64,000 nucleotides of DNA, from IMG/VR virus record IMGVR_UViG_3300032331_002637, positions 1-64,000 of that record, one strand, 5' to 3'. The position numbers were made by a program, and so were the translations under genes. Within the stretch, counting starts at the first letter, position 1, and the number at the start of each line of letters is the position of its first letter. Positions 8,217 to 15,932 of the stretch are shown one piece after another. Under the pieces are notes generated by a model, which was not told the origin of the DNA, did no database searches, and worked only from the letters and a program-made list of their open reading frames with translations. Source of the stretch: a virus.

Positions 8217-9080
8217 ATGGGAAAAGAAACAATAGGTATTATAGGACAAGGATTTGTCGGATCTGCTGTTAGGGAAGGAATGGAAAAATATTTTGATGTT
8301 ATATGTTTTGATAAGGATCCTAATAAATTTAGCAATTCGGTATCTGTATTTAATGTTGTAGAGAATAGTGTATTATGCTTTTTATGTGTCCCAACTCCTA
8401 TGAAAAAATCGGGGGAATGCGATTTAAGTATAGTTAATAAAGCCCTTAATGAAATTTATGAATGTACTACATCTTTAAATAAAAACCAATATATAGTAGT
8501 GATAAAATCCACTATACCACCAGGAACTACTAGTAAATTAAATTTAGAATTCCCAAATATTTCCATTGTTTTTAATCCAGAATTTTTAACGGAGGCTAAT
8601 TCTGTTAATGATTACTTAGAACAAAACCGAATAATTATAGGTGGAGACAGACCAGCATCATCGAAAGTTAAGATGATTTTTTCTAAAGCATTTCCCCGTA
8701 TACCTATAATTAAAACTAGCTCCACTATTGCAGAGACTATTAAGTATGTAACTAATACATTTTTAGCAATGAAGGTTTCGTATGCTAATGAAGTTTATCA
8801 GATATGTCAGGAATTAAATATAGATTATGATAAAGTTATAGAATACTCAAGATATGATGATAGACTTGGAAATTCACATTGGTCGGTTCCTGGACCTGAT
8901 GGAGATTTTGGCTTTGGTGGACATTGCTTCCCTAAAGACTTAGCTGCTTTTGAATTTATTGCAAAAGAAATGGGTATAGATACAATAATGTTAACTGCTG
9001 CATTAGATAAAAATAAAAAAGTAAGAAAAAACCTAGATTGGGTTAAACAAGTAGGAAGAGCAGTATCGTTAGAAGAATAA
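8217..9080 (+). CDS. Short UDP-glucose/GDP-mannose dehydrogenase-family protein (287 aa)
   Basis: The N-terminal Rossmann motif GIIGQGFVGSAV, the NPEFLTEA segment, the catalytic Lys in TFLAMKVSYANE (K186) and the catalytic Cys in GFGGHCFPKD (C237) are all present. The family oxidises a nucleotide sugar twice at C6 to a uronic acid using NAD. Normal members have about 390-450 residues with a third, nucleotide-sugar-binding domain; this one stops after the central domain, about 45 residues past the catalytic Cys. It may therefore act on another substrate or need a partner. Four bases separate it from the fucosyltransferase gene and one from the GT25 gene. Confidence 0.82.
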   Translation: MGKETIGIIGQGFVGSAVREGMEKYFDVICFDKDPNKFSNSVSVFNVVENSVLCFLCVPTPMKKSGECDLSIVNKALNEIYECTTSLNKNQYIVVIKSTIPPGTTSKLNLEFPNISIVFNPEFLTEANSVNDYLEQNRIIIGGDRPASSKVKMIFSKAFPRIPIIKTSSTIAETIKYVTNTFLAMKVSYANEVYQICQELNIDYDKVIEYSRYDDRLGNSHWSVPGPDGDFGFGGHCFPKDLAAFEFIAKEMGIDTIMLTAALDKNKKVRKNLDWVKQVGRAVSLEE

Positions 9081-9081
9081 T

Positions 9082-9699
9082 ATGAAAATACCAGGAATAG
9101 ATAATATTTATTGCATAAATCTAGAAAGGAGACCCGATAGAAGGAATGAAGCTACGGAAGAATTTAAAAGATTTGACCTTGATTTTGAATTTTTTAACGG
9201 CGTCGATGGACATGAATTAAAAGTAAACTCTAGAATAAAACCTGGACACGTAGGATGTGTTATGTCACATCTTAATCTTTATAGATATCTTAAAGAACAA
9301 AAGGGAGATATCTTTATGATAACAGAGGATGATGTTGTCTTCGATGAAAATTTCATATCTAGTTATTTAGATGTAGTAAGACATGTTCCTTCTGATTGGC
9401 ATCTTTTATATTTAGGTGGTAACCATAACGGAATGCCATTAAACATAATAGCACCAAATATACACAGGTTGCAAAAAACATATACTACTCATTGTTATTT
9501 AGTTAAAAAGACACATCTAGATATTTTGATCAAACAATTTGATACTCCTCATATTTTCTATAACGAGGTTGATGTACATTTAGCCCATTTACAATCAAAA
9601 GTACCTTGCTATGGATTTACTCCGTCAATAGCTTGGCAAAGAGATGGATTCTCTGATATAGAAATGAAAAACGTTGAATATAATTTTTTAAAAAAATAA
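9082..9699 (+). CDS. GT25 (LPS-type) glycosyltransferase
   Basis: The protein shows the GT25 pattern: YCINLERRPDR near the start, GHVGCVMSHLNLYR (residues 56-68) and ITEDDVVF (E82-D84), the acidic donor-binding motif. At 205 aa it covers the core of the domain. GT25 enzymes include lipooligosaccharide galactosyl- and glucosyltransferases such as those of Neisseria and Haemophilus. It most likely adds a hexose to a lipid-linked or surface glycan; the sugar is not determinable here. It is packed between the dehydrogenase-like gene and a DxD transferase with one-base gaps. Confidence 0.82.
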   Translation: MKIPGIDNIYCINLERRPDRRNEATEEFKRFDLDFEFFNGVDGHELKVNSRIKPGHVGCVMSHLNLYRYLKEQKGDIFMITEDDVVFDENFISSYLDVVRHVPSDWHLLYLGGNHNGMPLNIIAPNIHRLQKTYTTHCYLVKKTHLDILIKQFDTPHIFYNEVDVHLAHLQSKVPCYGFTPSIAWQRDGFSDIEMKNVEYNFLKK

Positions 9700-9700
9700 A

Positions 9701-10639
9701 ATGGAAAATACATTTATCTTTACTGAAGCTTTTAATTGTGGAAAGATACTAGCGATTTGCCTAGAATCTTTTCATAGACACCACGATTTAAAAGTACATA
9801 TAATTGGTACATCTAGAGATTTCGAAGAAGCAGGTGATATCATAAATCATCCTAATAATGTTTTAATTAATTGGGATTCTAATGCAGCTGCAAAAGAAAA
9901 ATGGTCCACAGGTCACCAAGGAACTGCACTTGCTTTTGCAACTGCTATGAAAGGAAATATACATTCTGATAAATTTGTAATACATCTTGACTCTGATTGT
10001 TATTTTAAAGGCGAGTGTATATCCGATATAACTTCTATGCTAAATAACGGATATGATATAGTAGGTTCTCCTAGGCCTTATAAGAATAATCTAAGTGGGG
10101 TAAAGGGATTAGATAACACACCCGATTGTGTTTCTACATATTTAATGGGTGTAAATACACATAAGATACCTAATTATGATTTTGATATGTTTACAAGAAT
10201 GTGTGGAGGATGGGCTTCTCCTACTGGACATAGAGTTCTAGATTTCTTTGATCCTGTTACCCATGCAATAATAACAAACGGAGGAAGAATAGGATTTCTA
10301 GACACATACAAATATGGTGGTATAGATTTAAATGGATCTAAGAATAATGGATTTGAATCGAATCTTAATTTTGACTGTGGATCACATATTGCTCATTTTG
10401 GGGGGGTAGGATCAGGTAAAGCAGTTGCTGATAATTTATCTGAGCCACCAAAAGGATATGCTGATTGGGCTTATTACAGATGGAATTTTTTCTCGCATAT
10501 ATTCTTTAACACTGAAGCTTTAGAAAGCCCAGTAGCAGTATATTCATCACCCTCAGATCATCAAGGTAAAAGATGGTGTAACGGTGCAGCAGATTCTTCT
10601 ATAATAAATAACGCAAAAAAAGAACTTAATTTAAACTAA
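9701..10639 (+). CDS. Putative DxD glycosyltransferase (312 aa)
   Basis: FVIHLDSDCYF (D97/D99) after a beta strand is a GT-A metal and donor motif. The protein is soluble, with a long C-terminal part rich in Gly, Asn, His and aromatic residues (GGIDLNG, HIAHFGGVGSGK). I recognise no CAZy family with certainty. It lies one base from both neighbours, a GT25 enzyme and a GT10-like enzyme, so it belongs to the same glycan assembly line. Confidence is moderate that it is a transferase and low for anything more specific. Confidence 0.55.
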   Translation: MENTFIFTEAFNCGKILAICLESFHRHHDLKVHIIGTSRDFEEAGDIINHPNNVLINWDSNAAAKEKWSTGHQGTALAFATAMKGNIHSDKFVIHLDSDCYFKGECISDITSMLNNGYDIVGSPRPYKNNLSGVKGLDNTPDCVSTYLMGVNTHKIPNYDFDMFTRMCGGWASPTGHRVLDFFDPVTHAIITNGGRIGFLDTYKYGGIDLNGSKNNGFESNLNFDCGSHIAHFGGVGSGKAVADNLSEPPKGYADWAYYRWNFFSHIFFNTEALESPVAVYSSPSDHQGKRWCNGAADSSIINNAKKELNLN

Positions 10640-10640
10640 A

Positions 10641-11444
10641 ATGATAAAGCCAATAGTACAGGATCTAATATTAAAAGGATGGGGTGTGGATCCTGATACA
10701 TATTTTGGAGAATATAATAAAAGAGTAGCTATAGAAATAGATCCTTTTCGTGATCCACATTGGATAAATGATGAGTCTTTATTTAAAGTAGTAGTTCAAG
10801 TTGAACCTCCGTCTGTAACTAATAAAGCAGTAGAACAGTATCTTGATGAGGAGGGAAATAAATTCGATCTTATTCTTACATATTATTCTTCTATTCTTAA
10901 ATCGAACAAGAAAGCTAAACTTTTTTATTTCGGTGACTCTTGGATAAAGAAGAAAAGCGAATCTATAGATAAAACAAGAAACGTTTCATTTGTAACATCT
11001 AACAAGAATTTTACTCCTGGGCATGCTGTAAGAATGAAGGTAGTTGATTCTCTTCACTTAGGATTAGCTAGATTTGATTTATATGGTAGGGGATTTAATC
11101 CTATAGAAAAAAAAGAAGAGGGACTTAATGACTATAAATTCTCTATAGTAATTGAGAATGAGTTTATGGAAAATTGGTTTACTGAAAAAATAGTCGATTG
11201 CTTTAGAACTAAAACAATCCCGATCTATAAAGGATGTCCTAATATTAAAGATTTCTATAATGAGAAAGGAATAATAAAATTTGATACTATGGAAGAACTT
11301 TACTCGATATTAAATGACATAAATTATAACGGGGATTCAATTTATGATTCGATGAGAGATTCAATGGAAAATAATTATAATAAATCATGGGCAGATCCTA
11401 CATTTAATGAAAGGGTAGAGATAGAGATAAAAAAATATTTATAG
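10641..11444 (+). CDS. GT10 fucosyltransferase-like enzyme
   Basis: The C-terminal half carries the GT10 hallmark: YKFSIVIENEFMENWFTEKI followed by a T-I-P-I-Y-K-G stretch, matching the family pattern F-x-x-x-x-E-N, Y/F-x-T-E-K and V-P-V-x-x-G. The upstream SWIKKKSES...RNVSFVTSNK region fits the earlier GT-B core. GT10 enzymes are alpha-1,3/1,4-fucosyltransferases using GDP-L-fucose. With a GT11-type enzyme, Gmd and an Fcl-like enzyme in the same cluster, the donor pathway is present. The 267-aa length is short for GT10 (usually 300-430), mainly in the N-terminal acceptor domain. Confidence 0.75.
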   Translation: MIKPIVQDLILKGWGVDPDTYFGEYNKRVAIEIDPFRDPHWINDESLFKVVVQVEPPSVTNKAVEQYLDEEGNKFDLILTYYSSILKSNKKAKLFYFGDSWIKKKSESIDKTRNVSFVTSNKNFTPGHAVRMKVVDSLHLGLARFDLYGRGFNPIEKKEEGLNDYKFSIVIENEFMENWFTEKIVDCFRTKTIPIYKGCPNIKDFYNEKGIIKFDTMEELYSILNDINYNGDSIYDSMRDSMENNYNKSWADPTFNERVEIEIKKYL

Positions 11445-11456
11445 TGCGTTAATATC

Positions 11457-11993
11457 ATGAATAAGATTATAATTACAGATTTCGATGGAATTTTTACATC
11501 TCCGGGTTTTATTTACACAAAAGATGGAAAGATAGGTAAATTATTTTCACCTAATGACGGAGGAATTTATCATTTATTATTAGATAATTTAGAATATTTT
11601 GGATTATCGGATGTAATTATATTAACAGGTGAGGATAAATATGAGGGACTTGAAGTCACTGAAAAAAGACTAAGTGATCTTGGTCTTTTAAATAAGCTTA
11701 ATTTTTCCCCTGGTAAAGAAAAATATAATTGGATAAAATCTAGATATAAAATGAATGATGTAATATATTTTGGAGACGACCTTTATGATATAAATATTTT
11801 TAGCGAGTGCTTTTATTCTTGTACTCCTTTGCATTCACCGCTTATATTAAAACGAAATTCTTCTTATTCTTCTGGCTATAAAGGAGGAGAAGATGCTTTC
11901 ACTGACATGATCACACATGTTACAGAAGAAATTCTAAATAAGAGCATCACAGAAATAATAAATAAACAAAAAAAATATGATACTAAATCTTGA
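11457..11993 (+). CDS. KdsC-like HAD phosphatase (Kdo-8-phosphate phosphatase type)
   Basis: HAD motif I is present as ITDFDGIFT (D8 nucleophile, D10 acid/base). A later YFGDDLYDINIF is the Mg-binding motif, and SGYKGGEDAFTDM matches the Gly-rich C-terminal signature of KdsC, which shapes the active site in the tetramer. Length (178 aa) fits KdsC (170-190). KdsC removes phosphate from Kdo-8-phosphate to release Kdo. KdsD- and KdsA-type genes lie further on in the cluster, which supports this role. Related HADs act on ulosonate or heptose phosphates, so the exact substrate is inferred. Its end overlaps the next gene by 17 bases. Confidence 0.78.
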   Translation: MNKIIITDFDGIFTSPGFIYTKDGKIGKLFSPNDGGIYHLLLDNLEYFGLSDVIILTGEDKYEGLEVTEKRLSDLGLLNKLNFSPGKEKYNWIKSRYKMNDVIYFGDDLYDINIFSECFYSCTPLHSPLILKRNSSYSSGYKGGEDAFTDMITHVTEEILNKSITEIINKQKKYDTKS

Positions 11994-12585
11994 AAACATA
12001 GAAAGTAAATTTAATAATTTACTAAAATCTCCGGAATATAAAGAATTTATTAAGCAGATAAAAGAAGCAAAGAACATATACCTTGTTGGCAATGGAGGTC
12101 TTTGGTCAACAGCAAACCATGCTGCAGATGATTGCAATAGATTACTTACTAAAGCAGGAATTAATAAGATGTTTATTTCTATGGACAGTCAATGTCTAAT
12201 TACATCCGTAGCAAATGATTATGGGTACAACAATATATTTGTTAGATGGCTAGAACTTTTGAAAAAAAATAACACTAAATCATCAGAAACTATGGTTATA
12301 GGTTTATCCTGTTCTGGTACATCAAAAAATGTCATATCAGCTTTGCATTGGGGTAAAGAGAATGGATATAAGACATGTTTAATTTCTGGTCAGAAATCTG
12401 CAGTTATACCCGAAGATATGTTAGAGGTTTGTTTTGATACTGAATTTTTTCACACAACAGAAGTTTTATCTCTTATATTATTTTACCAAATAATCATTGA
12501 ATGTGGAGCTTCCTGTCCATCAATAAAAGAAGAAATTATAAGAAAAGGTGCTTCACAGCCATTAACAAGGCCTACAGACGAATAA
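11977..12585 (+). CDS. GmhA-like SIS-domain isomerase (phosphoheptose isomerase type)
   Basis: A SIS (sugar isomerase) domain is shown by IYLVGNGGLWSTANHAADD, which parallels GNGGSAADAQHxAAE in GmhA, and by VIGLSCSGTSKNVISAL, the second phosphate-binding loop. Length (202 aa) fits GmhA (about 190-200). GmhA converts sedoheptulose-7-phosphate to D-glycero-D-manno-heptose-7-phosphate, the first step toward nucleotide-activated heptose. An HldE/TagD-like nucleotidyltransferase lies at 20528, but no heptose kinase (HldA) is visible, so a heptose pathway would need host enzymes. The start overlaps the HAD gene, and the stop TAA shares a base with the next ATG. Confidence 0.78.
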   Translation: MILNLENIESKFNNLLKSPEYKEFIKQIKEAKNIYLVGNGGLWSTANHAADDCNRLLTKAGINKMFISMDSQCLITSVANDYGYNNIFVRWLELLKKNNTKSSETMVIGLSCSGTSKNVISALHWGKENGYKTCLISGQKSAVIPEDMLEVCFDTEFFHTTEVLSLILFYQIIIECGASCPSIKEEIIRKGASQPLTRPTDE

Positions 12586-13421
12586 TGTCATCTAAACAAT
12601 TTTCTGATATAATAGATAAAGAGAAAGGTAAGATTGGGCTAGTAATGGGATTAGGTCCTAGCTTAAAATTTGCTATACCCTATATAAAAAAACTTAAGAA
12701 TAAAAAAATTTCTAAAATATCATGCAACAATATAGATGTAATGTGTGATATTAAAATTAATTACTGGATACTTGCCCAGCCGACTGATTATCAGAATCCT
12801 TTACATATACCACTAGCTAAAGAAAGATATAATAAAATGGGTGCTACATTTCTTTATACTGATTGTCTCGATTTAACACCAAGAGATGAGGTTAAAGAAA
12901 TGTTAAATTCTATAGATTATATAGGATATGATCAAAGGCATATTAATTCCGAAAAATGTGGATGGTTAGATGTTCACGGAAGACCACCTTCCTGTTGTAA
13001 TGGTATTATAGATGGAAGACTTTGTATACAAGAAGAATTTCAAAAATATACTGGAAGTGATTATAAATACGGTGCTGGTGATACTGTTGGTGTTCATATG
13101 GTTGCTTTAGCTGTTATGTTAGGATTAAATCCTATCTACATATCAGGTATAGATTTAGATTATACTAATGGATATTTTAATAATGACTTTGAAGGTGAAG
13201 ATGGAACCAAAAAATTAGGAATGAGAATAGGTGAAAGAATAAAAATGGGAATGGATAGTATAAATAACTCTCCAGACATGGTAGACAGAATAATAATAGA
13301 CCTAACAATAATTAATGAATCTGCTAAAAAAATTGGTATTAAAATATATAATACAAGCAAAGAATCAAGACTCAGCGAGGTCTTTGATTATTTTGATATA
13401 AGTAAACTTTTAATAAAATAA
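12585..13421 (+). CDS. DUF115/GT42-like putative glycosyltransferase (278 aa)
   Basis: I choose the ATG at 12585, which overlaps the preceding stop (TAATG); the frame is open further upstream but only inside the previous gene. GLVMGLGPSLKFAI (about 16-29) and LNPIYISGIDLDYTNGYF correspond to the nucleotide-binding loop and a central motif. These are shared by Campylobacter CstII-type sialyltransferases (GT42: NGPSLK, YLSGIDFY) and by DUF115/Maf proteins that transfer nonulosonic acids to flagellin. Such enzymes use CMP-activated ulosonates; a NeuA-type CMP-sugar synthetase lies at 15929-17047. The family call is by motif only and could also be a distant hydroxymethylpterin pyrophosphokinase relative. 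Confidence 0.55.
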   Translation: MSSKQFSDIIDKEKGKIGLVMGLGPSLKFAIPYIKKLKNKKISKISCNNIDVMCDIKINYWILAQPTDYQNPLHIPLAKERYNKMGATFLYTDCLDLTPRDEVKEMLNSIDYIGYDQRHINSEKCGWLDVHGRPPSCCNGIIDGRLCIQEEFQKYTGSDYKYGAGDTVGVHMVALAVMLGLNPIYISGIDLDYTNGYFNNDFEGEDGTKKLGMRIGERIKMGMDSINNSPDMVDRIIIDLTIINESAKKIGIKIYNTSKESRLSEVFDYFDISKLLIK

Positions 13422-13425
13422 GGGT

Positions 13426-14202
13426 ATGAGTAATTATCCTGAATGGGATTCATCCGCAGTAAATCCTGATATTTATATAGAAAAATATACCGATTACGTA
13501 AAAACTTCTGAGCTCCGAGAAATATTAGACGGAAAAACAGTAGCTATAGTTGGACCTTCATCTCATATATATGGACAAAATCTTGGTAATTATATAGACT
13601 CATTCGATGTTGTAGTGAGAGTGGGATTTTTAGAAGAACCTACAGAAATAGCTATGAAAGACTACGGTAGTAGAACCGATATAATAATACATTCATTTAA
13701 CTCATTTGAAATACCAGTTGCTTCCAGAAATATAGGTTACCTTTCTAAGTGTAAGCACATTATATGTGGAATGGTTTCTAGTGATTTTATAGATGACCAT
13801 AAATCTTTTTTTGATTCTTTAAGAGCAATAGGTATTAAAGTACAAAATGTAGACGATAGCTATTTATACGGATTTTTTAGAAGTGTTGGAACAATATGTA
13901 ATCTAGGAACAGTAGGAATAGAAATTATTCTTAAGTATGAAATTAAATCTCTTTTTGTTACTGGTATAAACTTCTATAACATGGGAAAATACGGTAAGGT
14001 ATACAACGAGGAATATTTCAATGTTGTTTCATCTAAAATGGGAGTTTACAAGAATGAACTTAATGGAATAGTTACTGGTATTTCAGCAAGATCTGATTTG
14101 CATTCGCAGAAACCTCAGATAGAGCATTTTAAATCAGTAGCTAGATCTGATGATAGAGTATTGTTGGATAAATATTTAGAAAATAATTTATTCGTTTCTT
14201 GA
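13426..14202 (+). CDS. GT29-like (sialyltransferase-type) protein (258 aa)
   Basis: Residues 36-68 (KTVAIVGPSSHIYGQNLGNY followed by IDSFDVVVRVGF) match the layout of the sialyl-L motif of GT29 enzymes: a V-G-N/P-S loop, then I-D-S/x-D, then V-x-R. Residues 150-185 (SVGTICNLGTVGIEIILK, then LFVTGINFY) resemble the sialyl-S motif, and EHFKS near 233 could supply the conserved His. GT29 enzymes transfer sialic acid from CMP-sialic acid; bacterial and phage members may use other CMP-ulosonates such as Kdo. It ends in a 15-base tail-to-tail overlap with the minus-strand methyltransferase. The assignment is a motif-level inference. Confidence 0.6.
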   Translation: MSNYPEWDSSAVNPDIYIEKYTDYVKTSELREILDGKTVAIVGPSSHIYGQNLGNYIDSFDVVVRVGFLEEPTEIAMKDYGSRTDIIIHSFNSFEIPVASRNIGYLSKCKHIICGMVSSDFIDDHKSFFDSLRAIGIKVQNVDDSYLYGFFRSVGTICNLGTVGIEIILKYEIKSLFVTGINFYNMGKYGKVYNEEYFNVVSSKMGVYKNELNGIVTGISARSDLHSQKPQIEHFKSVARSDDRVLLDKYLENNLFVS

Positions 14203-14787
14203 TCCTCCCCACCATACTAATTCATAATGAAATTTTGTATTGAATCCTAATTTATTTAGATCCTTTATAATTCTGTACATATATCCTTTTTTAATCCCCT
14301 TGTTTCTGTGGAATTGTATTTGTATATTTTGTACAAGGTCTAGACATTTATTTTCTATAAGATAAGGTACTAGGTCATATTCGTATCCTTCAATATTGAT
14401 CATTAGTACTGCTATTCTTTGATCTTTTATAAAATCTTTTGCGTCTTTGATTAATATTACTTCTTCACCTTCATTTGATATTGATGATCCATCTTCATCT
14501 AGATTTATTTTATTCTCTTTATTCTCTAGTCCTAATGCAAAATTGTGCACCTTAATTTTTTCTGGAAATACCACATACTCTATGAAGCTTTTTATTGGCT
14601 CGAATCCTATTCCATTACATCCATATTTATTGTACATATCAATAAGCCATTGACCTTTGTATGCACCAATATCTACTATTAGATCATCTGGACCTAAATT
14701 GTAATTCCTTAAATGATTCTGATCTCCCGAATCTCCGAACCATCTCTCAATGGTGCTTCTAAATTCGTTATCCTGTTTTGTACTCAT
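14188..14787 (-). CDS. FkbM-family methyltransferase
   Basis: LIVDIGAYKGQWLIDMYNKY is SAM-binding motif I of an FkbM-type class I methyltransferase. IGFEPIKSF carries the acidic residue that contacts the SAM ribose, and VLMINIEGYEYDLVPYL is the characteristic D/N-x-E-G-x-E segment of the family. Length (199 aa) is usual for the domain. FkbM enzymes O-methylate sugars and polyketides, so methylation of a glycan hydroxyl is likely here. It is the last gene of a three-gene minus-strand island and overlaps the aminotransferase gene upstream by four bases. Confidence 0.8.
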   Translation of the reverse strand: MSTKQDNEFRSTIERWFGDSGDQNHLRNYNLGPDDLIVDIGAYKGQWLIDMYNKYGCNGIGFEPIKSFIEYVVFPEKIKVHNFALGLENKENKINLDEDGSSISNEGEEVILIKDAKDFIKDQRIAVLMINIEGYEYDLVPYLIENKCLDLVQNIQIQFHRNKGIKKGYMYRIIKDLNKLGFNTKFHYELVWWGGSRNE

Positions 14788-15932
14788 AGAATAGATTTTT
14801 TTATAATTTCTAAAGCTTCTTTAACCTCTTCGTCTTTTACTGCTAAATTTGGCCTAATTCTAATTGATGTATCGCCTGCAGAATTAACAAGTAATCCATT
14901 GTTTTTAGATCTAATGATAAAAGAATTTCTTTGTTCTTGATTTTTAAAATCGAAAGCTACCAACAGCCCACAAGATCTAACATTCATTAGACCAATTTCT
15001 TCTAGTCCTGTGTGTAATTTATATCCTTGTTTTATAGCATTACCTTTAAGATCTTTTTCTTTAATTGCTTTAATTATGTATGTGGACCTAATCATATCAA
15101 TAATATCACCATCCCATGTTACACAATATCTTGAAGGGTCTATAACTTTATCTGATATCTTTTGTATAGCCATTGCGCCAGATACCTGTGATTTTTTACC
15201 AAATATTAAAATATCTGGTTTATATCCATTATTTTCAAAGTACCACGTTTTACCCGAAGTACAAAATCCTGTTTGTATCTCATCATAAATAAGAGGTATA
15301 TCATATTTGTCTGCTATTTCTCTTAGTCCTTTAAAAAAACTCAAAGAATAATAAATGTCACCGTTTGTACATTGTATAGGCTCGAATAATATAGCAGATA
15401 TAGAAGGGTCTTTTTTAATTGAGTATTCTAAATCAACAAGGTCATTAAACTTTGGCCATACATTATCTCCTGGAAATCCGTTAAGTCTTTCGTAAACTCC
15501 TCCTTCTCTACCAGTTACTATATTTCCGTACGATGTTATTCCGTGAAAGCTTTTATTGTGGGATATTACCTTTGGGTTTTTTTTATCTGAATATTCAAAT
15601 GCCATCTTTACCGCATGTTCAACTGCAAGTGATCCAGTGCAAGTAAAATGCGGATTTTTAAAAATACTAAATGAAGAAAATTCCATAAAATCTTTTTCAA
15701 AAATTTCCCTTTCATCCGATGTATGCTCACAATTTGTTACTCTAATACCTGCCCATTTATTTACTGATTCTAAAAATTCTGGCCTCTTAAATACTTCATG
15801 ATTATATCCTAAAGCAAGTGAAGAATACATTGACATAAAATCTAAATAATTCTTTCCATCTAACTGATTATGTAAATAGCTATCCTGTGATTTTTTAGGA
15901 TCTATTTTTAAGTTGTATATGCTGTTTATCAT
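14784..15932 (-). CDS. Class III PLP-dependent aminotransferase
   Basis: The fold-type I class III signatures are present: TCTGSLAVEHAVKMA (about 97-111), NKSFHG (126-131), then LIYDEIQTGFCTSGKTW with D217 and Q220, and PDILIFGKK (K246 as the expected PLP lysine, family PDIL/V-x-x-GK). Length (382 aa) is slightly short for the class (about 400-450). Members transfer amino groups from the omega position of amino acids such as lysine, ornithine or GABA, and some act on sugars or glutamate semialdehyde. In this context it may make an amino-sugar or an amino-acid substituent of the glycan; that is inferred. It overlaps both neighbours by four bases (ATGA). Confidence 0.8.
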   Translation of the reverse strand: MINSIYNLKIDPKKSQDSYLHNQLDGKNYLDFMSMYSSLALGYNHEVFKRPEFLESVNKWAGIRVTNCEHTSDEREIFEKDFMEFSSFSIFKNPHFTCTGSLAVEHAVKMAFEYSDKKNPKVISHNKSFHGITSYGNIVTGREGGVYERLNGFPGDNVWPKFNDLVDLEYSIKKDPSISAILFEPIQCTNGDIYYSLSFFKGLREIADKYDIPLIYDEIQTGFCTSGKTWYFENNGYKPDILIFGKKSQVSGAMAIQKISDKVIDPSRYCVTWDGDIIDMIRSTYIIKAIKEKDLKGNAIKQGYKLHTGLEEIGLMNVRSCGLLVAFDFKNQEQRNSFIIRSKNNGLLVNSAGDTSIRIRPNLAVKDEEVKEALEIIKKSIL

